Positions 1-12,439 of a stretch of 64,000 nucleotides of DNA are shown piece by piece. The position numbers and the translations under genes are program-made. The notes under the pieces were generated by a model. It worked only from the letters and a program-made list of their open reading frames with translations. It was not told the DNA's origin and did not search any database. Source of the stretch: Echinostoma caproni. Lineage: Eukaryota; Platyhelminthes; Trematoda; Plagiorchiida; Echinostomatidae. The first letter of the stretch is position 1, and every line of letters begins with the position of its first letter. The stretch lies in the NCBI GenBank assembly GCA_900618425.1, contig UZAN01040045.1, forward strand, positions 31,827 through 95,826, given 5' to 3'.

Positions 1-283
1 TTATCACCACTATTGCTACCCGTTTGAGAGGTAAGCAGACAGTGGGTACTAATGTCTCTCACAAGCACTCGCTCTGCACGTCCTAATGTGTGATTTGGTG
101 CTCCTACAAAGCTGTCTCGACAACGTCATCTCGAGTGACGCAAACGTGCAGTCGAACAAACTTACACCAGTTTTGTACCGCAAAATTCTATCACATTGTT
201 ACCCAACCACTTTTTTATGCGTAGCGTTGTGTAATTTTATCATGGCGACTGTTACACACGGATATTTTACAATGTTCACCATA

Positions 284-302
284 TTAGGTTGTTGCATAAG
301 TT
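284..302 (+). repeat. Mariner 5' terminal inverted repeat
   Basis: This is the left end of the mariner derivative, directly preceded by the TA at 282-283. It pairs with 1006-1024 at 17 of 19 positions. Confidence 0.85.
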
Positions 303-452
303 CCCGCCGTTGCAATGAACTATTTGTTCTACAAAGACGTTTTGCTGTTTGACAAAGTGTTATACATCATCAGAAAGCCCGTACTGTGATCTACATGAAT
401 AAACTAATTGCTTTTTGCCTATATTCATTTTTGTCTTTTTTAGCCCAGTCAA

Positions 453-880
453 ATGAATTGTCAAGTGCACAAAAAGTCGCACTTTCGACACTTACTTCTT
501 TTCGCCTTGAATCGAGCTCAAAAATCGAGTGAAGCTACCAGAGATATTTGTGCCGTGTATGGAGAAGATGCTATAGCTTATAAAACTGCTTGGACTTAGT
601 TTGCCAGGTTCAAACACGTTAATTTTGACTTCAACGACGCTCCTTGTTCTGGAAGACCAGTCGAAACAGACAAGGACCAACTCAGGGAGCTTCCCATCTC
701 TTCCGCTGTCTTTCAAATGAAATGAGTGGTCTTAGCTTCCAAAATGATGATCATCTTGAGATTTGGCTCAACAACTTCTTCGCTACTCGACCTAAGTATT
801 TCTGGCGAAATGAAATCAACACACTGGGGGAAAGAAGGGAAGAAGTAGTGAAAAATGATGGAAAGCACATAATGCATAAA
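453..880 (+). pseudogene. Mariner transposase remnant, central catalytic part missing
   Basis: The reading frame from the ATG at 453 gives the N-terminal helix-turn-helix region of mariner transposase. Recognisable stretches are EATRDICAVYGEDAI and then, after a stop codon, FDFNDAPCSGRPVETD. From about 750, in another frame, the C-terminal end appears: IWLNNFFATRPKYFW and then EEVVKNDGKHI. The DDE/D catalytic middle that normally separates these two parts is absent, so the junction lies at about 700-750. The protein cannot be functional. The assignment rests on recall of the mariner family consensus. Confidence 0.85.
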
Positions 881-1005
881 NAAAAGTGTTATTATTTTTG
901 CCGTTAGATTTTATGATTTTAATCAAAATATAGTTGACTGAGTCATTATTTCCGTTGTTGAAATTTTTTGATTTTTTTGAAAATAAATGTTCAAAAGACG
1001 GTTGA

Positions 1006-1024
1006 AACTTATGTAACAACCAAA
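1006..1024 (-). repeat. Mariner 3' terminal inverted repeat
   Basis: This is the right end of the mariner derivative, followed by the TA at 1025-1026. It differs from the left repeat at two positions. Confidence 0.85.
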
Positions 1025-1026
1025 TA

Positions 1027-4000
1027 ATGGGGTGAAATAATGAGATGATTATTTAAAATACTGGGTGTGTCATTCCAACAGTTGCGATTGAAACACGACT
1101 GGAGTTCTTTTCCAACTAAACAATAAAAATTGTCGTGCACTGCTGCTGACTGTAAATTAACAAGCCTCACTCTGGTTGTATCTGAAATCAGAACCGGTAC
1201 GGTATAGCATAGCTAAATCTTCGGCCGGCGCAGTACCAAAGCTATTATATTTATGCTCCTTTGGGTTCACCACCTCCAGTTCCAGTTCATAAGTTCCTGG
1301 GTCCCATGATTGCCAAACTGGTTCTCGTGTCTATTAAGGTTATCATATTTACTGTTTTGTACACTGTGGACTGTGATCGTGAGGAACAATTTATTAAACC
1401 AATGATCTGGATGTCCTGAGGTCCTGAACACTGCTGAACCCATATTTTTCATTTCAGTATTTCTCCGAGGGACGTTCTATTGCCACAAACCCCTTTCTAA
1501 AATTTGAATGTGAATTTCCAAATTCAATACGAAAAGAAATTAAAAATAATTTTATCACCACACATGTTGCATGGGTAAATCAACAACGGTTTGATTCATA
1601 AGGATAACCTTAGCTTTTTGCACTGTTTGAAAAAATGGTAGACACCAAATCAATTAAGTTTTATTTCTATTCATTGGAAACTTGTAACTGCTTAAAGCGT
1701 CAAAAACGACTTCACCCATTTGAACTCACAATCTCCATCTATCCTCCAAGTGACATGCAAAATAAGTGTATAAGGCACGAAAGTGTGACTCAATTTTTGT
1801 GGTATATGCACTTTAAAAGGGATGTAAATAGATAAAGGTATGTTATCACTTGTGGAATATGAATAGCATTAGAGCGTTTGGTTATATAGAATTTTGGAAA
1901 GGAAAGCAACGCAGTTGAAATTTTGTTATTTTTGTTGTTGAATAACTGAAAACAATGGCGGAGGAAAAAAATGCACCCATTCTATGTGAAACAAAAGGGA
2001 AAGTATTTTGATGACGTAGGAATAAAGGTATGGTTACATACAACTGATTCCAGAAAAATCTGTGTACAAGAAAATGGTTCTCTGTAAAAAAAAATGCATC
2101 AACGCATTGGTGATGTATCTGTGAGTCATAAATTTGCTCTATCAGTAGCTTGAACCTGGGTAATCGTGATAAAATAGCCTTAGGCAAACTTATACGAAGT
2201 GTCTATGTCCATCAATGCGTGTGAATGGTGAGCTTACAATATGCTTGAACGGGACAAAACATTGGGATGTATGGGATTAAATGAATTGGTGGAGGTGAGA
2301 ACATCCCAGTAGGGAGCTAAATAGATATGAAGACCATGACAGATAGGGGGGGCAATGTAGAATGTTACGTCTGCCGAAATTTGTGCACTTGCCTGTGAAT
2401 TAGCTTTGTTAGTGTATACTATGTTGTTGATGTGGGACCGTATCAATCATTTTTCATGATCGACTGTTGAAAATCGTATCATGCTGTTATTATTTCTCGT
2501 AGGCTTTCGAAGCACGGGGAGAATATATCAAACGTTGAAGTGAATTTTTACGAAAACAGAACTCATCGGGTTCATGGACACTAGTCGTTGTGTCGAGCTG
2601 CCTCGAGGCTGAACTGATTGAACAACGTTGACTTTGAGACAAACCACTGAAACCTCCGCAAAGATCAGTTGGAGATTCTTATCAGACGGGTCACGAGCAA
2701 AACCACGTGATCAAGCAGTAATTGTCCAGCTTTGACCTCGTTGCGCAGAAATGACTTCCAAAGTAATCCATGAAAATCGTTTGATGAAAGTGAGTTCATT
2801 GGCAAGGATAGCTAAATATGCNACCCAAAATAGTAAGATGTATAGCACACTTTCCTACTTCTCAAACTTCGCCTTTATGAGGCCTAACCATCTTGCAATA
2901 GACGGGAAAAAGATAAAATATGATATACATCACGCGTCGTGTTTGAAACGGGTTACATTAATTAAGGGTGACAGTGGTGGTCAAAATGAATACCAAGCAG
3001 ATAATAAGTACAAACAAGCACGTTTTCAGGNTGAACAAGGCAACAGATAAGGACCACAGTCGAGATTGGAATGATCAATTGTTTATGCTCAGTATGCTTC
3101 ATTATTTTACATTACATTACATTTTCACCCTGTGAATTGCTCTTGTTTCCCAGTGAGAGGCAGAAGCAAATTCCTTTGACCGGGTAACCAAGTGCAGATT
3201 GTATGGCTGCCAGCAAACAACAGATATTCGCAGTAATTGTGTTATATAATTATGAATATATCAAGAATGAATACTGCCTTAATTTATTAGGTATAACTTG
3301 ATCATGGAATAAAACAGCTGACCAGAATCATCTTTAAGATACCTACTCAATTAGAGAGAAGGGATCTGTTCCCTTTGAAAGTTCTGAATTAACTATATTC
3401 GACTTTAAATTCATTAAGTATTTCATTCATAAGCAACAATTAATAAGGGTTTGTAGCATTTATAGGATAATCGGCTCCAAGTTGACGTTCGTGATATTGT
3501 TGGGATTTTCTAGGCTCTTTCACGAAGAGGTTATTTAGCCTTATTTGAGAACCGCTTCACAACGTGATTCCTCGCTGCCAGTTTCCATGTCGCCTAGTTG
3601 AACAGTCTAGTAATATCATTCAAACCGTATTTCTTACCCATCCATGGCTTAGAATCTCGACTCTAAACACTGAATAGTAGATTATCCTGACTACGGTTTT
3701 CCTCAGCCGACTTCTGCTTAGTTTACACCGAAGTACATAACAATATAATAAAGGCTCTTTTATCAGTCTTTCCTGCGCAAACATAATTATTTTTTTAATT
3801 CCTTGAATAAATTGGACAGGATAGTATTTTCCAGGAGCATTACCAAAACGTTAGATCGTAACGTGTTGAACCTTTTCTGTTGTTTTGCAGTTTCCGATTT
3901 CCCATGCACATTTTTGATCATGACCGTGGAATCCACACATAATTTCATTATACTTCATTTTGGATAAGTTATTCCGTTAAATCTAAAATGTCGATAGATT

Positions 4001-4430
4001 ACGCTGAAGCTGACTTTGCAATAAACGATATTTCACTTTGGGGTAGCATAAAACGCTCCGAAACAAGTGCATTATGTCAGGCAAACTGGCTTTAGTTAAT
4101 TGGGCCCCTGAAAGTCGACGATTCACTGCAGCGCAATATGACATTGTTTAGTTTGACTGTTTATTGCTATAGAGCATATACACATATATCAATAAGGTCT
4201 GATGATACCATGCTATTTCGTTCCAGTCTCTTGCAGTCGACTCCTCAAAGTTACTATAAAATACAAAATTTCCTGTTTTATGTCATCTTGAAGATTAATC
4301 CTTACGAGAACAGAAATGGACGCAAAATCGTGTTTCCGAAATACTGATGATTCTCTTATTCTTTTTGGTATATAGAACTTTTCAGATATTTTATTCGTAG
4401 AAATTCAGTTTATGCGAATCAGAATTCCAG
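1027..4430. other. Non-coding stretch, nothing recognised
   Basis: I see no conserved protein, RNA gene or clear repeat here. Only short open frames without family resemblance occur. Ambiguous bases are present at 2822 and 3031. Confidence 0.5.
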
Positions 4431-4689
4431 AGAGAACGTGTTTTCCCATTACATTCCATTGTTATCTTCATCTACTGGACAACCCTTATCATCGGGAACG
4501 GCGCATTATCAAAGAGTTACCTCTGTACCGTTTTGTTCTATCCGAACTCCTCAATTCACCCGTGAGTGTAAATCACTTGAAGAACAACTAATCACAAAGA
4601 TACATGGCGGCTCAGGCAAATCAACTAGGCCAATCGATATTCCCTTGACGTCAACTCGAATCAGAGAACCGTCTACAAATCAAACGCAG
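4431..4689 (+). CDS. Candidate orphan internal exon, unknown protein
   Basis: An open stretch of 86 codons is bounded by an AG at 4429-4430 (acceptor-like, after AGAATTCC) and a GT donor at 4690 (CAG/GTACCT). It would start in phase 1 and end in phase 0. The predicted peptide is rich in serine and threonine and includes STGQPLSSGTAHYQRVTS and IREPSTNQTQ. It resembles no family I know. A T-rich tract follows the donor. No partner exons were found nearby, so this could equally be a chance open frame in old repeat DNA. Confidence 0.3.
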
Positions 4690-7600
4690 GTACCTTGTCC
4701 TCGTTCTGTCCCACTTTTTTTTCTTTTTTTTTTCTTTTTTGCCCTCGCGTTAGCTAAAGTGACTAGGGAACACATACTTAATCTACGTGCATGTGTACGT
4801 ACGTATGTACGTCAAGATGCAGAGCATTGGTTGTATATTGTGAGAATAGACATAGAAACACACTCACGCACATGATTACTTATCTCGACCTTTCCTTTCC
4901 CTCTCTCATCTCAACGCCAATTTAGCCTCATCCCAACAGGACTTGTGGGGTAAAAACCACTGTCCTAGATGTTCGAGACTGTAGAGCATCTGTTCTCGTG
5001 TATACACTTTTTTATCCATTGTTTCGATTGTGTGACGCATGCGACCTCCTCAAACACTGGGGCTAGCCGAGGAAAGGGCAGTGTGCGGGTAGATAAACTG
5101 ATTGAAACAAAATATAAGTACTATATTCAATAAACGAGCAAACTACGTTGTGTGTCTAACTGTCTATGTGCGTGTGTGCATGCGTGTGCCCAACAGTCTT
5201 TGTGCTTCCCCGTGGTCCCAGTACTTCGTGCTGCTTGAATTGCGTAGGCTATCCCTGGAAGACCGCAGCAATTGATGCATTGGTCCCCAGACATCAAACG
5301 TGGGCACAATGTCATAAAAACAATAATAATGTTAATGTAGGGACAGAGTGCGTGGCCAAACGGATTGTTATTGATTTCATCAAGATGTATTTTTTCTAAT
5401 TTTGCAAACTTGTTTTTAATGTATAACTTGAACGTCTCGAGTTAGATGAATTGGACAGATTCGAGACCTCCAGAATGAACTCAAACTCGTCTACTATCTG
5501 CTCACAATAGATTTTTCTTTGAAAAGAACCACCCTGTATTACTTTTATTTTTGGTTCAAATTTAGCTGATTTAAAATTGCATACGTATTGAGTGCTTCGT
5601 CCCGTTTGATCATCAACAAACATTTTGAATGAAACAAACAATATTTCTTTTCTGCAACTTAATCTTTTAATTACGAATGATGTTCAACTTTACTGAGCAG
5701 TCTTACTTCCTCAGGATGATGATACTTGTGCATTCATTTGATCTCGAAAGTATGATGACTGGAATTCACTGCTGCTACTTTGACCGAATTAAATGTCGCT
5801 TTCTGACAGAACGCTTAATCGTGTGCTTGTTGCCTGGAATCCTGCAAAACATATATCAGCAAAGCTAGACTTCAGATTTGATAAGTCTGAAGACAAAATC
5901 AGTTCTAAAAGCTAACCATACAAATTCTCAAATTGGACATGAAGTTCCAACAGTTTGATGGTTGGCTGATTGAGGGTTGGTCAGAGCAACAATATAATAG
6001 TTCCATTTGAGACGTTTCATTCAATGTTTTTTTTCAATACAAATGAGGATAAGTTGTGCATAAATCTCTCAGGTGACTCATTTGATTGCATTGAGGCTTT
6101 TCATTCCCCTACCAAGTTTGTGAACAACAATCACATTTTCACAGCGGAATCCGAAGAACTTCACCTTCATACACACATACAAACTATTATGCACAAAAGT
6201 AATTTAGGAAGGCCTTTTGTCTCACATGGCTTACCACTCACCTTATATTTACTCGTCGATCCCCATCTAGAGAGATTTCACTGACAACAGGAGATGTCAA
6301 TTTTATTTCATTTTTGGTACGCACTATCACCACCCTCCGTTTTTACCCCAGTGTTATATAGATTGTTGTTTATTAGCTAAAGTAGACCAATCGACGGAAA
6401 CAAGTCTGGTTCGACACTGTTATTTATCCAAACTATTTAGCCTTGTTATTTGTAAGAAAGCCCATTGGAAATTTTGTATGAAAATGTTTATTATGGTCTT
6501 TCATTCTTTTACTTCCGTTTGATTCATTACACTATTGTAAGAGCAATGGTGAAAAAGTGCATAGACTTCAGTCAACTGTATGACGAAAGCTGCATGTAGT
6601 TAGACCCTGTCTATGATAACTTATTGAGCAGAAGCCCTGGTAGAACACACACTTCTCAATTTAAACTGAGCAGATCAATAGATCACAATACTCTTTCTTG
6701 TAAATCAATAAGGAAAAACTCAAATTTTTAAAAGATAGTTGAAACGTTTTGAAGACTTCTAGTATGAATCCAGAAGAGCTTATAATCCTCCGAATTTTGG
6801 CTTCATCCCCACCTTCATATCTTACTTGTCATTGCCAAGTTGTTATTCCATGGGGAAAATGCATCAACGGATAATGGGAAAAATGTGCTTTTAATCATAA
6901 CTTTGCATAAGAAAACGATAAAACTATAGTAACACATTAACTTCATCTTTCAAATCAAGACTAAGTTATTAATCTAGCAGGGACAGAAACAACTATCTTG
7001 AATAATACGGAGCTACCAGAACGTAATTTAGCAATCGGATAATATCACCAACTACCACGGGGAAACAAGCTTACTTACGTATTTATTGTCTCCACTGACA
7101 CAAATCAAAAAGCAGACAACTGTTCTTTTGTCTGTCATTTACATTTTCTCTATTATCTACTGTCTAAAAACGTTAGTGCCGTACGTGGCCTTCACGACAG
7201 CTGCGTTCGAGCTTCCGTTTTATGCACACAACTACATGCTCGCGTTTTGTGCGGAACTGATATAAAGGAATGCTCATAAACTATTTTGTTTTTCCAAATG
7301 TGGTTTCCAAGATCAGGATGTTATTACGTCACGCGGTCGATTTTTCTCTATGCGCGATGAGACTGCAACTGTTTACGTCAATGAATGGTTGTTTTCATGT
7401 GGAGCACGTCGAGTCTGGATCTCGCATGCACTTAAAACTCAACAGTTTTGTGAGTCCCTCCCCCGATCAACTCCGACTGCTATTTGAAGTCATTAAACAA
7501 AACAGTTGATCAGCAGGATTTTTCATAATACCTTGGACAAAGTAGAACTTCTATGTTATTTCAAAATTGTAAAGTGCAACTAATTGCCTGTTTGCAATTT

Positions 7601-7859
7601 CTCTATTCACCATTCTCATTTGATCTTAGAGCGCGGGGGAAAATGATTGACGTTCATCCGTTTTGACATTCCATGAAATTTAAACAACACTTCTCATGCA
7701 ACAGGTTCTGATTTCCTTGTCGACGAATGAGTTTGAAGGCCTTACCATTTTTGTTGTAAATTTGAATTTAATTCGTCTTTTCTGTCCTCGTTCTGCCTCC
7801 ATCGTATTCCGGGGAACTATCTCTATAATAAAAAGGATGTAACATCATATGTTATTCAC
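4690..7859. other. Non-coding stretch, nothing recognised
   Basis: There are T-rich tracts near 4716-4740 and a short TACG repeat at about 4797-4812. No gene, RNA or mobile-element domain was recognised. Confidence 0.45.
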
Positions 7860-7932
7860 ATGTGATGGAAATGTTTGTGATAACCGAAAAAGAACACTGG
7901 GCATCTGTTTCTCCCTGTTTGGGACTCGTCAA
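7860..7932 (+). repeat. Short dispersed repeat, copy 1
   Basis: The stretch around GGAAATGTTTGTGATAACC, followed by an ACTGG-containing segment and TGTCTGGGAC-like bases, recurs in inverse orientation at 51,290-51,362. A more diverged copy lies at 61,440-61,560 on the plus strand. All three share the order ATGTTTGTGATAACC, AAAAA, CACTGG, GCTGTTTC. The parent element is unknown. Confidence 0.6.
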
Positions 7933-9799
7933 CAGTGCGTACTTTTTGTTTCCCTGTCAGGACTCCAACTGCAAATTTTCGGGTTTGGACTTCCAACCCT
8001 TACCCTTGAGCTGCACAGTCGACGGTCATCACCTTCTGCGAATGGCTGAATTATTTTTACGGTGGAAAGCTTGGATAAAGCCCGTTCGATTAATAAGAGG
8101 CACCAAGCACTCTTAACAATCGAAGGAACTAGTCCAAGCTTGCTACTCTAAAATCAGCTATCATGTTATTCAGCTGTCATTAGTTTACTCGCCAAGAAAA
8201 GCACCCGCGCATGATGGCAGAGTATACGTGTAAAGATGACTGTCCTCTCATCGATTCGCTCCATTATTTGCACTTTTCACGTACATTGGCAGATCTGGTT
8301 AGTTCATTGAGAAGCTATGGCATTTACAAAAACGCATGTGTGATAGGCATACATGAATCGTAGTTGATTCGCAGTTACACATACATGCCCATTATGATCC
8401 CGATTATTCGCGTATTCAAACAGAACTAGTACTAATATCAGCGAATACCCCGAGGAAAACAGTTTTATACGTACAGATCGACCTTTGCAAAGCACGTCGT
8501 TTATTTGCCGAGATTTTCAGACTGACAGTTAGTTATGCCTCTAATCTGAGTTCAAAGGATTCCGTTACCAATCATGATAGTGAATCGAAATTTTCCTAAT
8601 GTAATAACCATCCGAGACAGAAACCAGTAATTCTCTCAATCTCGACCTGATCGCTCGTCCTTCAAGATTCCGTAACCGCATTCAACTGTTGTTCTTTATC
8701 ATCCTACGTAATAGCCTGAATTATTTCAATTTACTCTATTAGGCCAAAAGGAAGATGGTCGTAAATGAACTTCGTGAAAACCCATGTAGATGTGTCACTC
8801 CTTTAAATATTCCTGAGAATTATACTTTGCGACACTGTCTCCAGTTTCCAGTGAAAACGAATGATCTTCTACCTAAGTGAAGGCGGCTGCACACGTCACT
8901 ACTACAGTTCAATACAAGAAACCCCGTGTGACATGAACTACGTGGAAACGCTCCCCATCATCAAGCAAAACAGGATGCAATTTCTGAAGCAATAACCTTG
9001 AACACAATAATCCCCAACAACATATTGGAACCAAGTGAAAATCACTGTACGATTTTCTAGCCATCTGCCTTCCGGTTTGTTCTGTAGCGCACGCCAAATG
9101 CAATCAACAGAATTGTATCCATTTCTGAGATGGACTTTCAAAGTCACACTGCTCCGCCTCAGTTTCATCCTGTTTGCAGTCAAAGATTTTCATCTCACAT
9201 ACCGTCATTTATCCACCTCCTTCTGTGTTAGAGATGCGTCACAGAGGCCGCCCACACTGAAAAAATAGACGATGAAACACCGAAGCAGTTGACTGAGTCA
9301 CCTAGTAAAACACCCACACGTTAATCACGTCAAATAAGGATTGATTCAAACAATCGGAGCTATCTGTCTCAGACTTCATAAAAGTATCTTCATTAATAAT
9401 TAGACCTCAGCGATGTGTCGCGGTCAATGCAGAATTTTCAGCTCACCCCAATTTCCGCCGTCGGTATAAAATCTATTTTTACGATAGATGTGGAATAGAT
9501 GAATCGACACGGAGAAAAACTCAAACAGTATAAGGTAGAAACAACGTTGGCTCAATCTAATTTAGATCAAAGAATGCTGGATTTCACTAATATTTGCCTT
9601 TATTCTATTATCATAGTAAACACTATCCTTTGCCCTCAAACTTGCTGTTTAATCACTCATAGATTTCGAGATTCTCACGACTCTCAGAGCAACTCGAACT
9701 CAAAACCCGGAGTAAATCCATTTCAGGTTCAAATTATCATGTCTTAATTTTCTCGTTTTTCGAATTACTTTTCGACGGTTTTATTAAGTGTGACATCAT
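7933..9799. other. Non-coding stretch, nothing recognised
   Basis: The first 150 bases may belong to the dispersed repeat beginning at 7860. Beyond that I see no recognisable feature. Confidence 0.4.
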
Positions 9800-10030
9800 G
9801 GTGGCGCAATGGTTTAGTCGCTGTCACTGGCGTGCTCTGGACCCTATGTTCCTAGTTTTGAACCCTGCCACCGCCACCAACCATTGGTGATAGGCAGCAT
9901 TGCTGTCGTCTGATTCAATATCATGATTAACCTCGTGAGGCCTTATGTGGTTCGCCACTCCAAGTCCCGAGCAACAGGTTTTTGTGACTGTGCTGTTCGC
10001 CCCGTCTATTTTACGTAATAAAAAAATTGC
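9800..10030 (+). mobile_element. tRNA-derived SINE-like element
   Basis: The first about 75 bases look like a degenerate tRNA with an internal RNA polymerase III promoter. A box A match (TGGCGCAATGG, 9802-9812) is followed 42 bases later by a box B-like GTTTTGAACCC (9855-9865). A GCCACC-rich stretch follows, as expected for a closing acceptor stem. A unique body runs to an A-rich end near 10,020. It does not fold well enough to be a functional tRNA, so a SINE is the better reading. The right boundary is approximate. Confidence 0.6.
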
Positions 10031-12439
10031 TACTGGTGAGTTACAGAAAAAACCCAATACGTTTGGAATAGAACGCAGATTATCGTGTTTTCTTTCCTAA
10101 CCGGCCAGATATTTACTATCAACATTCAGCCACTTCCGTGACATAGGTCTTTCATTTTGTGCACCCCTGGAATGATTTTCAAATTGAATCAGTCTCTCGG
10201 CATCAGTTTGCGGGAGTTCGATTTTGAATAGAAAATCAACAAAAGAGCAGTTTGTGATGGACAAATAACTTATTATGAAAAGCAGGTACATTTAAGCCTG
10301 TTAGTAATTGATGAAATTGTTCGCTGAAAATTTGTGAGATTAGCAACAAATAACATCTTAAAATATTCCCATTGATGAAAATTGACAAAGTAGAAAAGCA
10401 AAGAAATTTATTTTTGATACATCGCTTTAGGCATTTACATATATATTTCGACAAGTCGGTGGATTATTACGAGGTCTAATCTGATGTTAAATGAATGTCT
10501 GCGTGCAAAACTTTTGGTGGACAACAACCTATGGGGCTGGGTAAACTTGTGTGAACTGGACACGAAATGAAAGGTGGTGGCTAAGAATGAATCAACTAGG
10601 TGTGAAAGTGTTGGCAAACGGTGGTAGATGAGCGGGGGGGGGGGTAGTAAAAATTGCCGCATAGAGATATGAGCAATTATTCTAATGGTCAGAAGCGTTG
10701 CTTGCACAACCCCAGCTTCATAATCCGCAGTTGCATGATCTTCTTACGTAACCCTATGGTATGGTTCTTTGGTTCAGCGAAGAAACTTGCAAATTATGTT
10801 TCTGGGTTAATTCTGTGCCCACTGCCAACCAAATTTTGGAGGATTGAGCTGTTCAGGCAAGAACTCATCATTCTGAATCATATGTCAGAGGGTACACAAA
10901 CTGAACCACCGCAAACGAAACCTCACTTGTTTCAGTTCTAGTGGATCCTTTTGGGTTAAACGGGAATAAAAATTAAAATGAGCTTTGCCAAAAATATCGC
11001 CCCTTTAAACAGATTCCCTGAATGCCAATTACTTTGAATGTTTACTTGTGTACGGAGATAAAAATTCAATGGGATTTTGGATTCTTTGGTTATTTGTTAT
11101 GGTGATGAAATTTTCCATGAAAAAATCGAAGGACATGTGAACATAATTGTGAATGGAAATAGTTTGAGGCTAAATAACCATTTATGAATGCTAGTTGGTG
11201 GAGTAGTCCAAGTAGGCACTGACTATCAATCACGAATCACGAGCGCAACTGCAACACTGAATTGCACTAGCACTTGCTCACTGGACTCTCCCGTCACCGT
11301 TTGGCGTGTGATTCATTGTCCAGAAACTGAAACGCGTAGGCGCATGGCTGGCGGGAGAGTTGACTCATCACGGTTCGATCCTCCGTTTTGCCGACGGATT
11401 CGCACTGCTGACGAAACCTGACAACATCAAAACAGATGCTCAATACTAACCTAGATTTGCAGTTCACATTTTATTCGTTGTGTGTGCAAAGTAGGTTCTC
11501 AGGTGATCGAACTTCACATACACTATCTAATTGGTTCTTCGGTGTCAAATTAAAGGAGTCGATGGAACTCTGCTTTATCAAGGAGCGTTTGCCGATGAAT
11601 GGAATTGGACTTTAGTTCATTGCAGACCAACGTGCAGACGAAGCCATTACTATCATTTCTGAGATTCAAAGTACTCTATACTTCCTAGATTACAAAGCAG
11701 ATCTTGGTTCAAAAGGTTTGACTTTTTGTTTGAACTTACTCGATCCATCGTGAGTATAGAGCCTACACATGGTTTACGAACTATCGAACATCGTCGTTTA
11801 CTAATATTTAAGAAATCCTCACATTTTCGATAAATTTTAAAGTTCAGTTGATATTCGCTTGGATTTCAAAGGCATTATGCTACGAAATTATTTATTTTTA
11901 AAACTGGTTACAGATCACTTTCCGACCATACTCCGTGAACATAATATTTTGTTTGTTTTCACCATTGTCTGTAAAAGACAGCTCACAATTCAGTGTTTAC
12001 TTGAAGTGACTGGTGAGGTTCTATTAGGCTGGAATGATGTACGAGCAACAGGTTAAACCAGATAATTCTGCTAATTATATGGCAAACGTAAAATGTGTGA
12101 ACACAAACGATATAACGGCCCTCATGTCACTACCAACCGGGATCAGTTGTCTGGATCCTTTTTTCTCTACCTTTCTCTGTTTTCTTTGCTTTAACTCAGA
12201 GGTGACCACAAGCAAACCCCTTTTGTATGGAAGTATTTTGCATTTCAGGCAGTGAACCTCACATACTCAGCACCGCTATATGCAGAAAATTGCAGACATC
12301 TTCATTATGTATGTGCGCGCTTATTTAGAGTAAAAAGGGGTGAAAATATAAATTCATTCATGTGATTACTTCCCCGCTGCGAGACGGTCAGTCACCCTGA
12401 ATCAAGATTGTATCAAGCAATAGCTTGATCAAGAATTCG
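10031..12439. other. Non-coding stretch, nothing recognised
   Basis: There is a G-homopolymer near 10,635 and a slightly GC-richer patch at about 11,190-11,420. No open frame here resembles a known family. Confidence 0.4.

Larger units (their letters stand above)
284..1024 (+). mobile_element. Internally deleted mariner-like DNA transposon
   Basis: This 741-bp element has matching ends: 19-bp inverted repeats at 284-302 (TTAGGTTGTTGCATAAGTT) and 1006-1024 (complement TTTGGTTGTTACATAAGTT), with two mismatches. Each end is flanked by TA (282-283 and 1025-1026), the target-site duplication expected for mariner. Inside are the start and the end of a mariner transposase with no middle. Full mariners are usually about 1.3 kb, so roughly 0.5 kb is missing. 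An in-frame stop and an N at 881 also make it inactive. Such an element could only be moved by a transposase supplied from elsewhere. Confidence 0.88.

Noticed and set aside
2600..3060. Possible LTR-retrotransposon gag fragment
   Set aside because: There are only scattered word-like similarities and no ordered motifs.
10654..10941. 95-codon open frame, possible gene
   Set aside because: It has no family resemblance, no splice context and no conservation evidence, so it is likely chance.
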